DNA from: Mesotaenium endlicherianum
Taxonomy: Eukaryota; Streptophyta; Zygnematophyceae; Zygnematales; Mesotaeniaceae
Reading direction: 5' to 3'
NCBI GenBank assembly: GCA_009602735.1
Contig: WELA01000598.1
Location: 16,878-39,314 of the forward strand
Length of the DNA stretch: 22,437 bases
The notes under the pieces are model-generated. The model was not told the origin of the DNA. It made no database searches and saw only the letters and a list, made by a program, of their open reading frames with translations. The position numbers were made by a program, and so were the translations under genes. Of the stretch, positions 1-10,500 are shown in pieces. The number at the start of each line of letters is the position of its first letter. Within the stretch, counting starts at the first letter, position 1.

Positions 1-170
1 CCCCCTCCCCCTCCCCCTCCCAACACACACACACACAACGACCAACCGCCGCTGCTTTATCCGCACGCGCATATATGTGCGTGTGTTTTTTTGGGTAAGG
101 CTGCTCCAATTTGACTGTAACCTGTGTGGCACACAAACGGAACATGCGTGGTGGGGCTGGGGGTGTGCAG
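1..170 (+). other. Intron of the DHHC acyltransferase gene (left edge), with simple repeats
   Basis: The window opens with three CCCCCT units (1-18) followed by a CA run (about 22-37). No exon is visible before the acceptor GTGTGCAG at 163-170, which is followed in frame by the end of the DHHC domain. The upstream exons with the zinc-finger cysteines and the catalytic DHHC must therefore lie left of the window. The simple repeats match the GT/CA-rich style of the other introns in this gene. Confidence 0.6.
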
Positions 171-2908
171 GGCGGCGCAACCACGTGCTGTTTGTGGGCA
201 TGCTGCTGCTCTTCATCCTGGCAGAGGACTCCTACGTGCGCTGTTCCTTCCACTGTGCGTTGCCCCCCGCCCGTCCCTGCCCTCTTCAACCCCATGTTCC
301 TGTCATGGCTCGGGTGCACGTGCGTGCACGTTTGTGGTGCGTATGTGTCACCGTCTGCAGTAGCGAGGAAGTAGATGCGGCTGGTGAATATACGGCAGCG
401 AGAAGGTGTGTGTGTGTGTGTGTGTGCATCCTTGTGTTGGGTAAGCTGACCTAAGGGGAGTGATACATCTAAGAAGGGGCGCAGTGCACCCAAAGCTATT
501 GATCTGATGGATGCCCATCTGAAAGGGTTGGCCATTCTATAAGGGTGCAAGTGGCCAAGTCCAAGGGGCAGATAGGAGGCGAACAAATGCATGAAGACCT
601 GAGAGGCTTCTAATCCCTTCTCCCTTCTCACTTTCGCTGGCCTGCCTTCCATGGGAGGGGATTGTATGTGCATGTGTGTGTGTGTGTGTATGTGTGCAGA
701 TCTACGAGCGCGCCAGGTGCTGCATCCGCCTCCCGGGCATCCCACTTTATTTGGCGAGGGTACATCTTGCTATCACCCTCCTCCTCCTACTCCTCCTCCT
801 GCCCCTCCCCCATACCTGCCCTGCCGCCCTTTTCTCCAGGACCTACACTAACACCTCCGGTAAACTACCCAAGCCCACCACCCACCCAGGGGGTGGGTGC
901 TTCTTGCTATTGTTGCTCTCCTCCTCCTCTTGAGGTCCTTGTGCTCCGTGCAGGCTGGGCTGTGTTCCTCATATGACGGGTAAGTGCAGATGTGGGCCTG
1001 AAGTCCAGGTTGAGTGGGTCTGACGGCCTCAGGGCTGAGGCCTGAGGCCCGAGGGCCTTTGCTTTGCAGGCGTCATGCATGCTGACGCGTTGCATGCAAG
1101 CGCGCGCGTGTGTGCTTGTGCTGCAGGCAACCCGCTGGGCGACATGGAGTGGTGGTGGCTGGCGCTTGGCCAGGTGGGCTGGTCTGCCGCTTGCACCCAT
1201 GCATCCCTCCACTCCTCTCTGTCTCCCTCTCTCTACTCCCTCTTTCTCTCGTTCCTCTCACCAGCAAGCTTGGACTATTGGAGGCGTCATGCTCATCTGG
1301 GGTTGTGCTGTGCTTGCTGGTGAGACTTGTGCATGCATGCATGCTTGTGCCTGCCTGAGGGCACCCTGGTTGCATGCATTTGACGTGCATATGTGTGGAT
1401 GTGCGCTTATGCACGCTTTCAGGGGAGCGTGCGCGGACCAGCTCTCCAGCTGACGTTTCCTGAGTGATTGAGTGGTTATGGGGGCGAGAGGGTGCGCAGG
1501 CGGCGCTGGAGGAGTGCTGGGTGGTGGCGCTGGCCGTCTTCCTCGCCCTCCAGCTCCTCTGGCAGGTGGGGATCTTGTGCAAAAGCACTGGAGGGTGCCG
1601 GTCTCCAATCTGGTCGCTCTCTAGCCTCTTCATTGATTGAGGTCTTGCAAGCCGACAGAACGTGAGAGAGGACAGGGTCGTGCAAGCCCTGATAAAAATC
1701 TTCAAGAAAAGGAGAGAGTGACCTCTCGGGGACATTTGGGATTATGGTGGTCTTGCCAGTGCAAGCGGGCTTGTTGGACTGCTCTGAGCGTCCAAGTGCC
1801 GCCCCCCCCCAGTTGCTCCTCCCTCCGGGCCCCCTTTAAATGCCTTCAGCACTAGATGGTGCGAGCGCAAAGTCTGCCCAAGGTGCGCACAAACTCACGG
1901 ACAAGCATGCGCGGCGCCGTTTCTTGTGTGCAGGTGCCTCTGCTGCTGTTCCACCTGGTGTGCGCCGCCACCAATATCACCACCAATGAATATGTGAGAC
2001 TTGCGGCCTACAGCATCCCTGTGGTCCTTGTTCATAGGGGTGTTGTTGTGGTCTAGTGACAAAATAGGAGTACACTGCAGGGTGCACATTGCCTTGGCCT
2101 TAGTGTGCCTTGCATGCCCTGCGTGTGTTTTTATGTCTGGTTGTCATCTGCCTGCAGGCGGCCATATCTGCACATGCAGGAGAAACTCTAGTTTTCAACT
2201 CGCGGCAAGTATTTGTCATTAATGAGGGCGTCATGATGTGGCATGCAGGGACGGAGAGTAGAGCGTGAGACAGAGAAAAAGAGAGCTTAACTAGGCTTGG
2301 GGCGTGTCCTGATCGTGGCTGCCAGCTGGCAGTCGGTAAGTTGCTGAAGAAGCAGGTCGTGGGCCCTTACCTGAGGTGTGTGTATCTGCCTCTGTGTGGC
2401 TAACTTTTCGTCCCATGTGCAGGCCACTTGGCGGAGAATCCCAAGCATGTACATAGAGCTGCCACCTAAGCCAGGTACAGCTGCTTGTGCGAGCCCCTAC
2501 ACCCTCCCTGAGAATCTATGTTGGACAAAACTGATGCTTTTTGCAAGATTCACTCATACTACAAATTAGTCAATTGTGAGCTTTAAATGCCACCTTTTAG
2601 TCCACGTGCAGAGAACTGTGCTTGTAGGGGGCACCTTTCTTTAGTCTATGCACAGTGAAGCAGTCGAGGGGCGTCAAGTGGCCTCGTAATATGCATGCTG
2701 GGCTTAGGGAGCATATAAGGTTAGCTTCACAAATACGGCTAGTCTCTGCCTGTTGATGGAGCACAAGTGAAGCGTATCTGAGTGCCTGTTTCTTCGACTT
2801 AAAGCAGGTCACAGATTTTCCACGAGGAAGTTTGTCAACCCGTACAACAGGGGGCTCCTGCGAAATCTTCGGCAATTCTTTTGGAATAAAGATCTGGAGT
2901 ATCAGTAA
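171..2908 (+). CDS. DHHC-type protein S-acyltransferase (palmitoyltransferase), 3' part, ten exons
   Basis: Partial multi-exon gene. Proposed exons are 171-235, 700-716, 954-979, 1127-1173, 1265-1319, 1423-1454, 1500-1565, 1934-1993, 2423-2474 and 2808-2908 (TAA); the phases close at every junction and give 172 residues. The first exon reads (G)RRNHVLFVGMLLL, matching the end of the DHHC domain (NCVG-x-RNH) running into TM3. Exons 7-8 encode a long hydrophobic segment (TM4) followed by NITTNEY, the TTxE motif of DHHC enzymes. The last exons give RRIPSMY and FVNPYNRGLLRNLRQFF, like the conserved NPYxxG/N..FF tail. Family role: transfer of palmitate to protein cysteines at endomembranes. The catalytic DHHC itself is not in the window. 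An additional hydrophobic stretch (exons 4-5, MEWWWLALGQ then QAWTIGGVMLIWGCAVLAG) lies between TM3 and TM4. The 17, 26 and 32 nt exons, and donor GAC|GTTTCC at 1455, are the least certain parts. Subfamily is not resolved. Confidence 0.72.
406..427. repeat. (GT)n microsatellite in intron
   Basis: About 11 GT dinucleotides in the first intron of the acyltransferase gene. A second GT run lies at 673-689, just before the acceptor of the proposed 17-nt exon, where it forms part of the splice-site context. Confidence 0.9.
1025..1042. repeat. Perfect 8-bp inverted repeat (hairpin) in intron
   Basis: GGCCTCAG (1025-1032) and CTGAGGCC (1035-1042) are exact reverse complements separated by two bases. 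They lie in the intron between proposed exons 3 and 4 of the acyltransferase gene. A related GAGGCCC/GAGGGCC run follows directly. No function is implied. Confidence 0.7.
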
Positions 2909-3401
2909 CGATATGTACTAGACGCACTTAGCGCATTATAGTCTATTTTGCTTTTTATATGAGATTTGCTTCCATTGTATCATAAGACGTAATATGCTAC
3001 TACTTTTTTCTATCACGTCCTACTCTCTCATCTCGTCATTGCTTCGAACGATAGGTGTCGAGGCAAACAAGTCGACGAGTACAGTCAACAAGGAAGTGCA
3101 TGAGCAACTTATTCCGTACCTCAATGTGGCAAGAACTAGACAAAGACGCAGCTGCGAGTTGTGTCACTGAATCACGTACATAGAGTGCAGCTTCCTCAGA
3201 ATGCTGACACATGCCAGTATGCCAGGTGGATAATGAACTTCTGCCCCAGCTATACTGATACCACCAAAAACTGAGTCTCCAAACAATCTGGAGCAAGAGG
3301 ATAAGGAGCCTAGAAGCATGAGGACATAGTTGGGTAACACCTTCTGGAGAGGCTGCAAGAGGATGCAGCACCAGGGCCATCATCGTCCTAGCTCTATATT
3401 C
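2909..3401. other. Convergent spacer: 3' ends of DHHC gene (+) and NUS1 (-)
   Basis: 493 bp between two convergent stop codons, AT-richer than the exons; it presumably holds both 3' UTRs. No TGTAA poly(A) signal of the type common in green algae was found on either strand. A 115-codon ATG frame on the minus strand (3383 to 3036) starts 18 nt after the NUS1 stop. It has no recognised similarity and is treated as UTR or chance. Confidence 0.5.
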
Positions 3402-6386
3402 TTACTTCCCCAGCCTCTGAGTAGTGGAGGCATAGTAGTCCAGCGCTTGGAGAAAAGCCGGCAGCGTGATGCCGTTCAGCGTGCCCATGTGCCTGAGTCA
3501 TAGCACACGCCACAGCAGGGCTGTCAAGCAACTCACCTCTCCAATATCACACATGCATGCGTGCGTGCATGCGTACATCCGACGGCACGAACTTTCAAGT
3601 TTTCCAAGCGTCAACATTTTTATGTTCCAAAGACATCTCGCAGAGACATCTAGGCCTTGCTCCCCATTGTCCGGGCCAGAAAACGCGACGGAATATTTAG
3701 AGGCGAGCAAGAGAAGGCCGGCTCGAAGTTTCTCTCCCAATAGTGTGCCGCTGACCAAGGACGCCTGTTTCGACGCTCCTGTTGGACGCACGGGCTACCC
3801 TCCGAGGCCAGGCAAGAGTAATAAGCAGCAGACAGAGCGTCGAAGGCTTCCCCTACGACACTCAGTCCCACACTTGAGAAACCGGCATGCGCAGCGGCAT
3901 GCATCGCAGCATCCCTGCATCCTGGAAAATACCCCGGGATGTAACACCCCGCGTGGCAGATGGCAGCACAGAGTGCAGACAGCACAGCCAGGCTGCACAC
4001 AGGCATCACACTGAAATTGCTGCGGGCACGGAGTTTCTGTTCAAAGTGAAGCGATCTGTCAAACCCAAGAGGCGAGGAAATCTTCCGACCACTGAGAGAG
4101 GTGGAGCAAGTGCAGGAGGAGCCTGAGAGAGCATGGGAGCCGGTCGTTGAGCGGCAGGCAGTCGACGGCGAAGATCACCTGATCTCGCAGAGGCGCGTGT
4201 GCCACGGGGAAAAGCCGGCCAGAGAGAGGCATTTGCCAAACACCAGCAGCAGCTCCGGCTCCGCACTCAGGGCTCCTGCATCTCCCATCTCCCCCCGTCC
4301 AGCCCCAGCCCCAGCCCCAACGCCACCCTCCAGCGAGAAAAACACTTGAGCCGTCACTGGCTTCCCTCAGATCCGACATACCCACATCTCAAGCTTTGTG
4401 CAACAGCTGACGCATGCGCGCCCTCATTCCCTGACCTTCATGGACGCGCCCCCTCTCCCACTACAAGCTCGGCTGCTGAGCTGCGCACGTTTCGTGAGCA
4501 TGACCCCCCCTGAGTTGTGGAGGTTTGGGTGCGTGTGTCAGTCCCCTGTTTCAAGTTTTACGTGATAGCTGCGTTCAGAAACAGGTCTCTTTCTCTCTTC
4601 TTTTGGCGTTAAAGAGGGAGGGGGCGAGTGGGCGTCATGTCAGCAAATTCCCTAGATGACACAAGGACGGTCTGAGGACCTCAAGGGGCAAACCCTACAC
4701 CCACGAGCGGATGTTTTTTTGCAAGCATGTAGGGCGGCGGTCAGGAGAAGAAAAGGCACAGCCCCAAAGTTTGAGAGTTGCATTTCAGGGGGTATAATAT
4801 CTAGAGTAGTCATTTCGCAAGCGAGGGAGGTCCCAGACTCCACCGAAATTGGCACACATGTCAAGAAAAGTGCTAAATTGCTGTGGAACTCAAAGGCACG
4901 CCTTCTGGTGCAGGGCACAGTGCCCCTTTCTCCTCTCCAGCCCTCAGGTCCCCTCCATTCCCACCTTCGACACACAGATGCGAGTCTCACCTGGCCCCTG
5001 ACTCCCTCTCCTCTCCGCATTTCCACCTTAGGCATGCAGACTGGAGTCTCACCTATGGAAGCCATGCAAGCGTCGATGTCCCTTTCAGTCACTCTCGGCC
5101 TCGGCTCCTCCACACCACCCACATCCCTAGGCTCTTGACGGCCATCATGCTCACGAAATTTGTCGCTTCTTTGCTCCTTGCCACATTTCTCTCTCTCTTC
5201 GCCTTCACGACAACAACTCTTGTCTGAGCTCTTGTCGTGCTCCTTCGGACGGCTCCTCCTATGCTGGTCCTGTTGCTCTATTGCTAGCGCAGCGGCCACT
5301 TCTGCCAAGGCGGCTTTGCCGTCTGCTGCTGACAGAACCTCCACCTGCATGACACCTGTTCCTTGGCAAGCATCGCCACTTGGTCCATCTACAGACAAGC
5401 CTGCATGCCCTGCCATCCTAGAAGCTTTGCAACTGAAACCTCGTGCGCTGTCACTCCCTAGCTCTTCACTTCGCTGACGACTTCGGCCACCAGCTCTTTT
5501 AGACAGATGAGATAAATAATTTGCTTGAGTTGTGCCATTCCCGCACTCTACACCCACCCCATTATGTCTTGCCTCAGATTCGAGTGGACCTTCAGCACGC
5601 GAATCTATGGCCTCCCTCATTTCTGACAGTCGAGCTCTGATATGAATTCGCTTAGACCTTGGCAACTCCACTTGTGCTGGCTCTGCCTTGCGCTTGGTAT
5701 ATAAGTGCTCGTCAATGAGGCATGCATCTAATACTGATGTTATTTTCATTTCTAGATCATCCAAGGACCCCTTCACATATCCTGCCACCAACAGAATAAG
5801 AAACGTCAAATTGTATACTTGTCGTAGGGCCATGCCTCACCATGGCAAGTGTCAGGTAGACAATGTGCCAGAATTTATTGCATCAAATGGTCATTACAGA
5901 TCTTAGGCAAAAGCGGAAGATGTTTTGCTCCTGGAGCAATTATGACTCGTAGAACAAGGCCAAGGTGTGCAGAGTAAAGAGAAGACACTTAAATGTCAGA
6001 GTCGCAGCTTGCGATGCAACTCCCAAACATTTGGTTATGTAGTTGAGAATCTAACCTTCAGCGTCGTGCACGGAGACATGAGCTACTTGCGCATTTGCCA
6101 TCCATGCCAGCAGCTTCACGAGTTCCTCGTGCCCGTTTTGTATACTACTCCACGCTTCGTCGCGATCTAAAATAATAGCCATGTGCAGAGGGCGTTTCTT
6201 TTGTAGATACTCCTGTACCAGAAATTGCTTCTTTCGCCATTTAGATGATATTTGGTTTCTGATTAGAAAACTAAATGTGATTGGATTGAAGGACAGAATC
6301 GTCTTCCTTAAGCTAATGCCCAGATGATATAATAGGTGAACGACTTGCAGGAGGAAATAGGCAAAGAACGAAGGAAGCTTAAACAT
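3402..6386 (-). CDS. NUS1: NUS1/NgBR/LEW1-type dehydrodolichyl diphosphate synthase subunit, four exons, complete
   Basis: Minus-strand exons: 6386-6056, 5781-5053, 4275-4179, 3492-3402; phases 1, 1 and 2 match at each GT-AG junction, giving 415 aa. Residues 1-35 are a hydrophobic N-terminal anchor (FFAYFLLQVVHLLYHLGI). RPLHMAIILDRDEAW (about 64-78) and HVSVHDAEG (103-111) follow the cis-prenyltransferase fold but lack the catalytic HxxxxMDGN motif, as expected for the non-catalytic subunit. VLSAADGKAAL (about 259-269), EPELLLVFG, GFSPWHTRLCEI and HMGTL match NgBR/LEW1 blocks, and the protein ends QRLGK. The C-terminal RxG is the element through which NgBR supports catalysis by its cis-prenyltransferase partner. 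Family role: dolichol synthesis for N-glycosylation at the ER. Exon 2 is unusually long (729 nt), adding about 130 residues of polar or charged insertion. The start is the only in-frame ATG; the frame extends further upstream only by a TTG. Confidence 0.9.
4291..4318 (-). promoter_or_regulatory. G-quadruplex-prone tract beside a NUS1 splice acceptor
   Basis: On the NUS1 sense (minus) strand this is GGGG-CT-GGGG-CT-GGGG-CTGGAC-GGGGGG, four runs of at least four G with short loops. It ends 15 nt before the acceptor of exon 3 (exon begins at 4275), where a pyrimidine tract would be expected. A role in splicing is inference only. Confidence 0.45.
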
Positions 6387-6650
6387 GACACTATAGTTTA
6401 AGTGAGCTTCGTAAGATGAACGAGGACAAGCAGCGATGGTCCCCTGAAGGCATAATCTGAGCTTAATCAATGTGCGTATATACAGTTGAACAGCTACATG
6501 TACGTATGCACGTCGATCTGTTGTTGTAGAAACAGACCTGCGATCTATAAACTTTCGAGTTCTTGCCTTCTGATTTAGCGTTCAAGTCCGTTAATTTGAA
6601 GTCCGGGCTTTTAGTACATGCGCGTTCATGCAACTGACAGGACCGTGGAA

Positions 6651-6680
6651 CAAGACCAGGCAAGACCAGACAAGACCCTG
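6651..6680. repeat. 10-bp direct repeat, three units
   Basis: CAAGACCAGG, CAAGACCAGA and CAAGACCCTG are consecutive. They lie about 265-295 bp upstream of the NUS1 start codon, and a degenerate GGCAAGGCC follows. They could be binding sites or chance; nothing in the sequence decides. Confidence 0.8.
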
Positions 6681-6817
6681 GGCAAGGCCTGACTGGAAAT
6701 GACCTGAGAATGACCAGCAAAATTACACACGAGAGTTAGACGTTGCCCGGCAGTTTTCGGAACGTCTTGAAGCTTGCCGTCGAGAGCTAAACCGATGAGG
6801 ACAAAATGTGGACAACT

Positions 6818-6859
6818 ACGATGCGCAGATTACGATGCGCAGATTACGATTCGCAAATT
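6818..6859. repeat. 14-bp tandem repeat, three units
   Basis: ACGATGCGCAGATT occurs twice exactly, then once with two changes (ACGATTCGCAAATT). It sits near the middle of the divergent upstream region. Confidence 0.85.
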
Positions 6860-7464
6860 GGCCAGATGACGCAGATGACTGCCTCGTTTTTTGGTACCGA
6901 TCACTTTTAAGTACCGCGTTTTATTCAAGTGGTACCTGCATGTACTATGTCGCATTTCGGGTGCTTCGGGTACTATGGGGCCGAAACAGCATGCCAAATG
7001 GCAACACATGGAGCTCGTAAGCAGAGACCTCATGGGGACCTGTGCAATTTCAAGTGGCTCTTCAAACGGCAAGCTGCAGGCTTTCCACGTGTCTTATGCC
7101 TCATCATTAAGCTTCAGCAAATGCTGACGAGTGTTTCTCCAACGAGGCAGCATAATTTTGCATGGTGCCAGCTTTTTCTCTTTGCCTTTGGAACTAGAAA
7201 ATGAAGACGAAAGATAGCGCCAGCCAGCCCTCTAGTGCAAGGATATTTCTTCCTGCTTACACTCATCTACCACTCGAAAGAAAGCTTAAGAGAGGAGTCG
7301 AAAGACTTGAAGACGATAGTTCGAAGGGCTGGGACGCGAGGATAATGTTGCGGTGACATTGATTGCTAATAAGTTTTTCACCAGGAAGTAAAATGATGGT
7401 CTGAAGGGGTGTAGAGGCCCCGTAGGATTGAAAAGTTAAACGACCTTCTTTTCAGAAAACCATA

Positions 7465-7471
7465 CTATAAT
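7465..7471 (+). promoter_or_regulatory. TATA-like element before the LEA-TMEM205 gene
   Basis: TATAATA lies 38 bp before the ATG at 7510. If used as a TATA box, transcription would start only about 10 nt before the start codon, so it may equally be part of the 5' UTR. Confidence 0.2.
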
Positions 7472-7509
7472 ACTGGTTATTGTCAGTCGTTTGAAGTGAA
7501 GGAAGAGTT

Positions 7510-10500
7510 ATGGCTCTTATCATAGGATTAGCTGTACTCCTTACGAGTCTCGTGGCTGCTATATTCATGGCTCCCGAACCACTCGTTATCCTTTTCCCAG
7601 GCTCTGGGAACCGTATGCTTGCAGGCATGTCTTATAAGGACCGGAATACGGGAAAGCCCTACGAGAAGAGTTCTGGAAGCCCATACGATGAAGGTACTGA
7701 CGTTCACTATTATCGTTCAGTTCATTACATTTCAATGAAGCTCTCAACAGGAAACTCTAAATTTAACTAAAACAGGTGTCCTGTATATGTACCCTGTTTT
7801 AAGCACTGCGAGTAGAAGATTTATGCCCTAAATTAAGGATCCTCGGTTGTAAAGGACCGTATGATTTCTGTACTTCATGTTCCTGTTCTCTTTTCCTACC
7901 TTCTCACTGCTGTTTGTCTAGTCTTTAATGAAGAAGAGCCAGTATGGACTTCTGTTCGTTTTAAACATTCCTTTTAATATTCCAGAGATAGGCACAGTGT
8001 GTGTTGGGTAATAGGAACTATGCTTGTCTTCCTACTTTTGTCTGCTGGATTGTTGATGTTTTTTTCTAATGTGGCAGATTGCCTGGCATTTGAAGAATAA
8101 GCAGAGAAACCAGCAGACAACCTGCACAGTGAATAATCGAAAGAAAGAGATACAAGAGGCGATGCATTTTTGTGCAAGAAAAATACATTTTACTGTATGA
8201 AAAGTTTCACGCTCAAAAAAGGACGCGAACGTCCCGTTGCTGATACTTCTTGGGCTCATCTTGATTCTTGTGTGCTCTTTGATTCTCTTTCAGACATAGC
8301 AGGGGCAAAGGGGAAGCTGCCCTTTGTCCCTTCGCTTGCCGGAGGCAGAGGCAGGGAGGAGGACTCCGAGCCCCACCTGGCAGCAACAGAGGAGATGACA
8401 GCTGCCGCACAGTCAGTGCTCGCAGCTATCCGCGCCGCCCAGGAAGCTGCATTGGCAGGGAAGGAGGATGCCAGGCAGGCGCAGGGGATGCGGGCGTGGC
8501 ACGAAGGCGAGGCCTCAGGGCAGCAGGACCCGGCCCTCAGAGAGTGGTCTTCCCAGCTCGTGGACGATGCTAAGTACGGAAGCCCTGAGAGAGAGCTGGC
8601 TGAGCTGAAGCTTGCTCACGGGAAAGGCACGCAGCTCCTGGAGCCGGCAGAGGGAGCCCTCTTTGACGTGAGCGGGGCTGCCAGGGGCGAGGTGGCGGCT
8701 GCAGGGCACACGGTGGCGGGAGCCGCCGCCCGGGCCGGGCACTCTGCAGTGGAGGGCTTGCAGCGAGCGGGGCACTCGGTGGCAGAGGGAGCGCAGAGGG
8801 CCAAGGAGAGGGTGGAGGGCGCGGCTACTAGGGCAGAGGAATATGTGGCGGAGGGAGTCCATAGGGTGGGGACCACAGTTGCTGACACAGCAGCCAAGAC
8901 GCGCGACGCTGCTGTCCACGTGGGCCGCGCGGTCCGCGACGCGCCGGTGCGGGCGGGCCAGGCGGTGGTGGGGACCGCGCAGCGTGCGGGCCACGCGACG
9001 TACGAGGCGACGGCACACGTGGCGCAGGCGGCAAAGGACCGCGTGGTGGGGGCTGAGCGCGCGGCGGTTCGGACGGCTGAGGAGGCGTGGGAGAGAGTCG
9101 CAGACGCAGCTAGGGCTGCAGAAGAGAGCATCGAGAGGGCCGCCAACCTCATGCCCGGCAAGGTGAGGGGCGCGGGGGGGAGAGTGGTGGGCCTGGAGGA
9201 GGCCGCCCGGAGGAGGGCGGGTGATGCCGCTCACGCCACCTGGGACGGCGCCAGGCAGACAGCCGACACCGCTCACGAGAACGTCCGGGGCGCCGCCCGC
9301 GGCGTGGGGCACGCCGCAGGGGAGGCGGCGCGCGGTGTGGGGAGGGGCCTCTACGCAGAGGAGGAGGCCGTGCGTCGCGGAATTGCGGGAGCGGGGCACC
9401 GGGCTTGGGACGACGCCGTGTGGGCCGAGGAGGCTGCCAGGCACGGGGTTGGCCGGGCCGGGGAGAGGGTGTGGGAGAAGATGAAGGGCCGCAGCGAGGA
9501 GGTGAGGGAGGCTGCGGGAGGGGCGGCCCACAAGGCCTGGGAGAAGGCCGGCGAGGTGGGGGAGGCTGCGGAGGACCGCGCTGCGTCGGCCGGGCGGGTT
9601 GCCTGGGAGACAGCTGGCGATGCGGAGGAGGCTCTGGAGGAGAAGCTGGTGCGGCTTGGGTACAAGGCCAGAGATGGCGCGGCTGGGGCCGTGGCTGGAG
9701 CCGCGGCCGGGGCGAGGGCTGGGGTCGGGAGGGCTGCTGATATTGCGGGAGGCTGGAAGCAGGGGCAGGGGGGAGGTGCGGGGCCTTCGACGAGGGACTC
9801 GAGGATCTATCGCCTTCTGGACAGCATCTCGGAGGCGGCTGCCACGCACGCCGCCGCCCAGTTTGCCGCCCAGAATCCGCACATCGGCACGCCTGAGCGT
9901 CGCGAGGAGAAGCTCTCGGGGCTGCTGTCGTTGCTGAGAGGGGAAAGCTCCGGGGCTGCAGGGAAAGGGCAGGGGCTGGGACTGGGGCTGGGGGAGGACG
10001 AGGAGGGCGAGGGAGAGGGCCTGCTGACACGAGGCAGGGCTGGAGAGAAGAGGTCCAAATTTCACGGCCCACACGATGCGGACTTTGAAGGCATGCAGCG
10101 GCCCGACCACTTCGAGTGGCGGTACCTGTGGCTGAGCGCGCTGCGGCTGGTCCACCTGGCGAGCTTCGCGGCGGCCTACGGAACGGCCATCTGGACGGTC
10201 CTGGTGCTGCCACACGCGCTCCACAAGCTGTGGCGTGCGAGATTCCAGCTGGTGGCACCTGTCAGCCCCTCGCTCCTCCCCCCGAGCCCCCAGGAGGCTG
10301 TCAGCGGGCTGGCGCAGCCCCTCGTGAGGAATCTTCTGCAGGCCTCCTATTGGCTGCTGGGGCCCTCGCTGGTGCTCTGCGTGGCCACGTTTGCGCGCAT
10401 CCACCCCCCCTGGCGTGCTGGCGACTCGGAGGCGTGGCATGTGGCGCCGCTGGTGGTGGCGCTCGCGGCGGCGGCCGCCAACAGCTTCGGCCTCTACCCC

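Larger units (their letters stand above)
6387..7509. promoter_or_regulatory. Divergent upstream region shared by NUS1 (-) and LEA-TMEM205 gene (+)
   Basis: 1,123 bp between two divergent start codons, AT-richer than the flanking coding exons and without a convincing gene. It should contain both promoters and 5' UTRs. Two short direct-repeat clusters lie in it (6651-6680 and 6818-6859). Acceptor-like CTTCTTTTCAG at 7444-7454 could close a 5' UTR intron of the + gene. Several 60-90 codon frames overlap on both strands and look like chance. Confidence 0.6.

Noticed and set aside
361-405. Exon candidate after CTGCAG at 360, encoding SEEVDAAGEYTAAR
   Set aside because: Only one phase avoids a stop (TAG at entry), and no donor of the preceding exon supplies that phase.
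1073-1735. 220-codon minus-strand frame
   Set aside because: It is antisense to several phase-consistent acyltransferase exons and composed of simple-sequence translation (His/Thr/Ala-rich from GCATGC and CT repeats).
2160-2276. Additional microexons between the TTNEY exon and 2423, e.g. GGACGGAGAGTAGAGC at 2249-2264
   Set aside because: Phase could be made to fit on entry but not through to the NPYNRG exon. Direct joining of 1993 to 2423 keeps frame and gives the family-like RRIPSMY segment.
4652-5833. 393-codon minus-strand frame as an independent gene
   Set aside because: Its first 18 codons and its part beyond 5053 are intron sequence. The middle (5781-5053) is NUS1 exon 2, joined in phase to flanking exons carrying conserved motifs.
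6386-6470. NUS1 start at 6470, adding 28 residues
   Set aside because: The codon at 6470 is TTG, not ATG. The first in-frame ATG is at 6386, directly before the hydrophobic anchor, as usual for this family.
7310-7345. tRNA-like GTTCGA box
   Set aside because: No matching A box or cloverleaf arms could be found around it; no tRNA was identified anywhere in the window.
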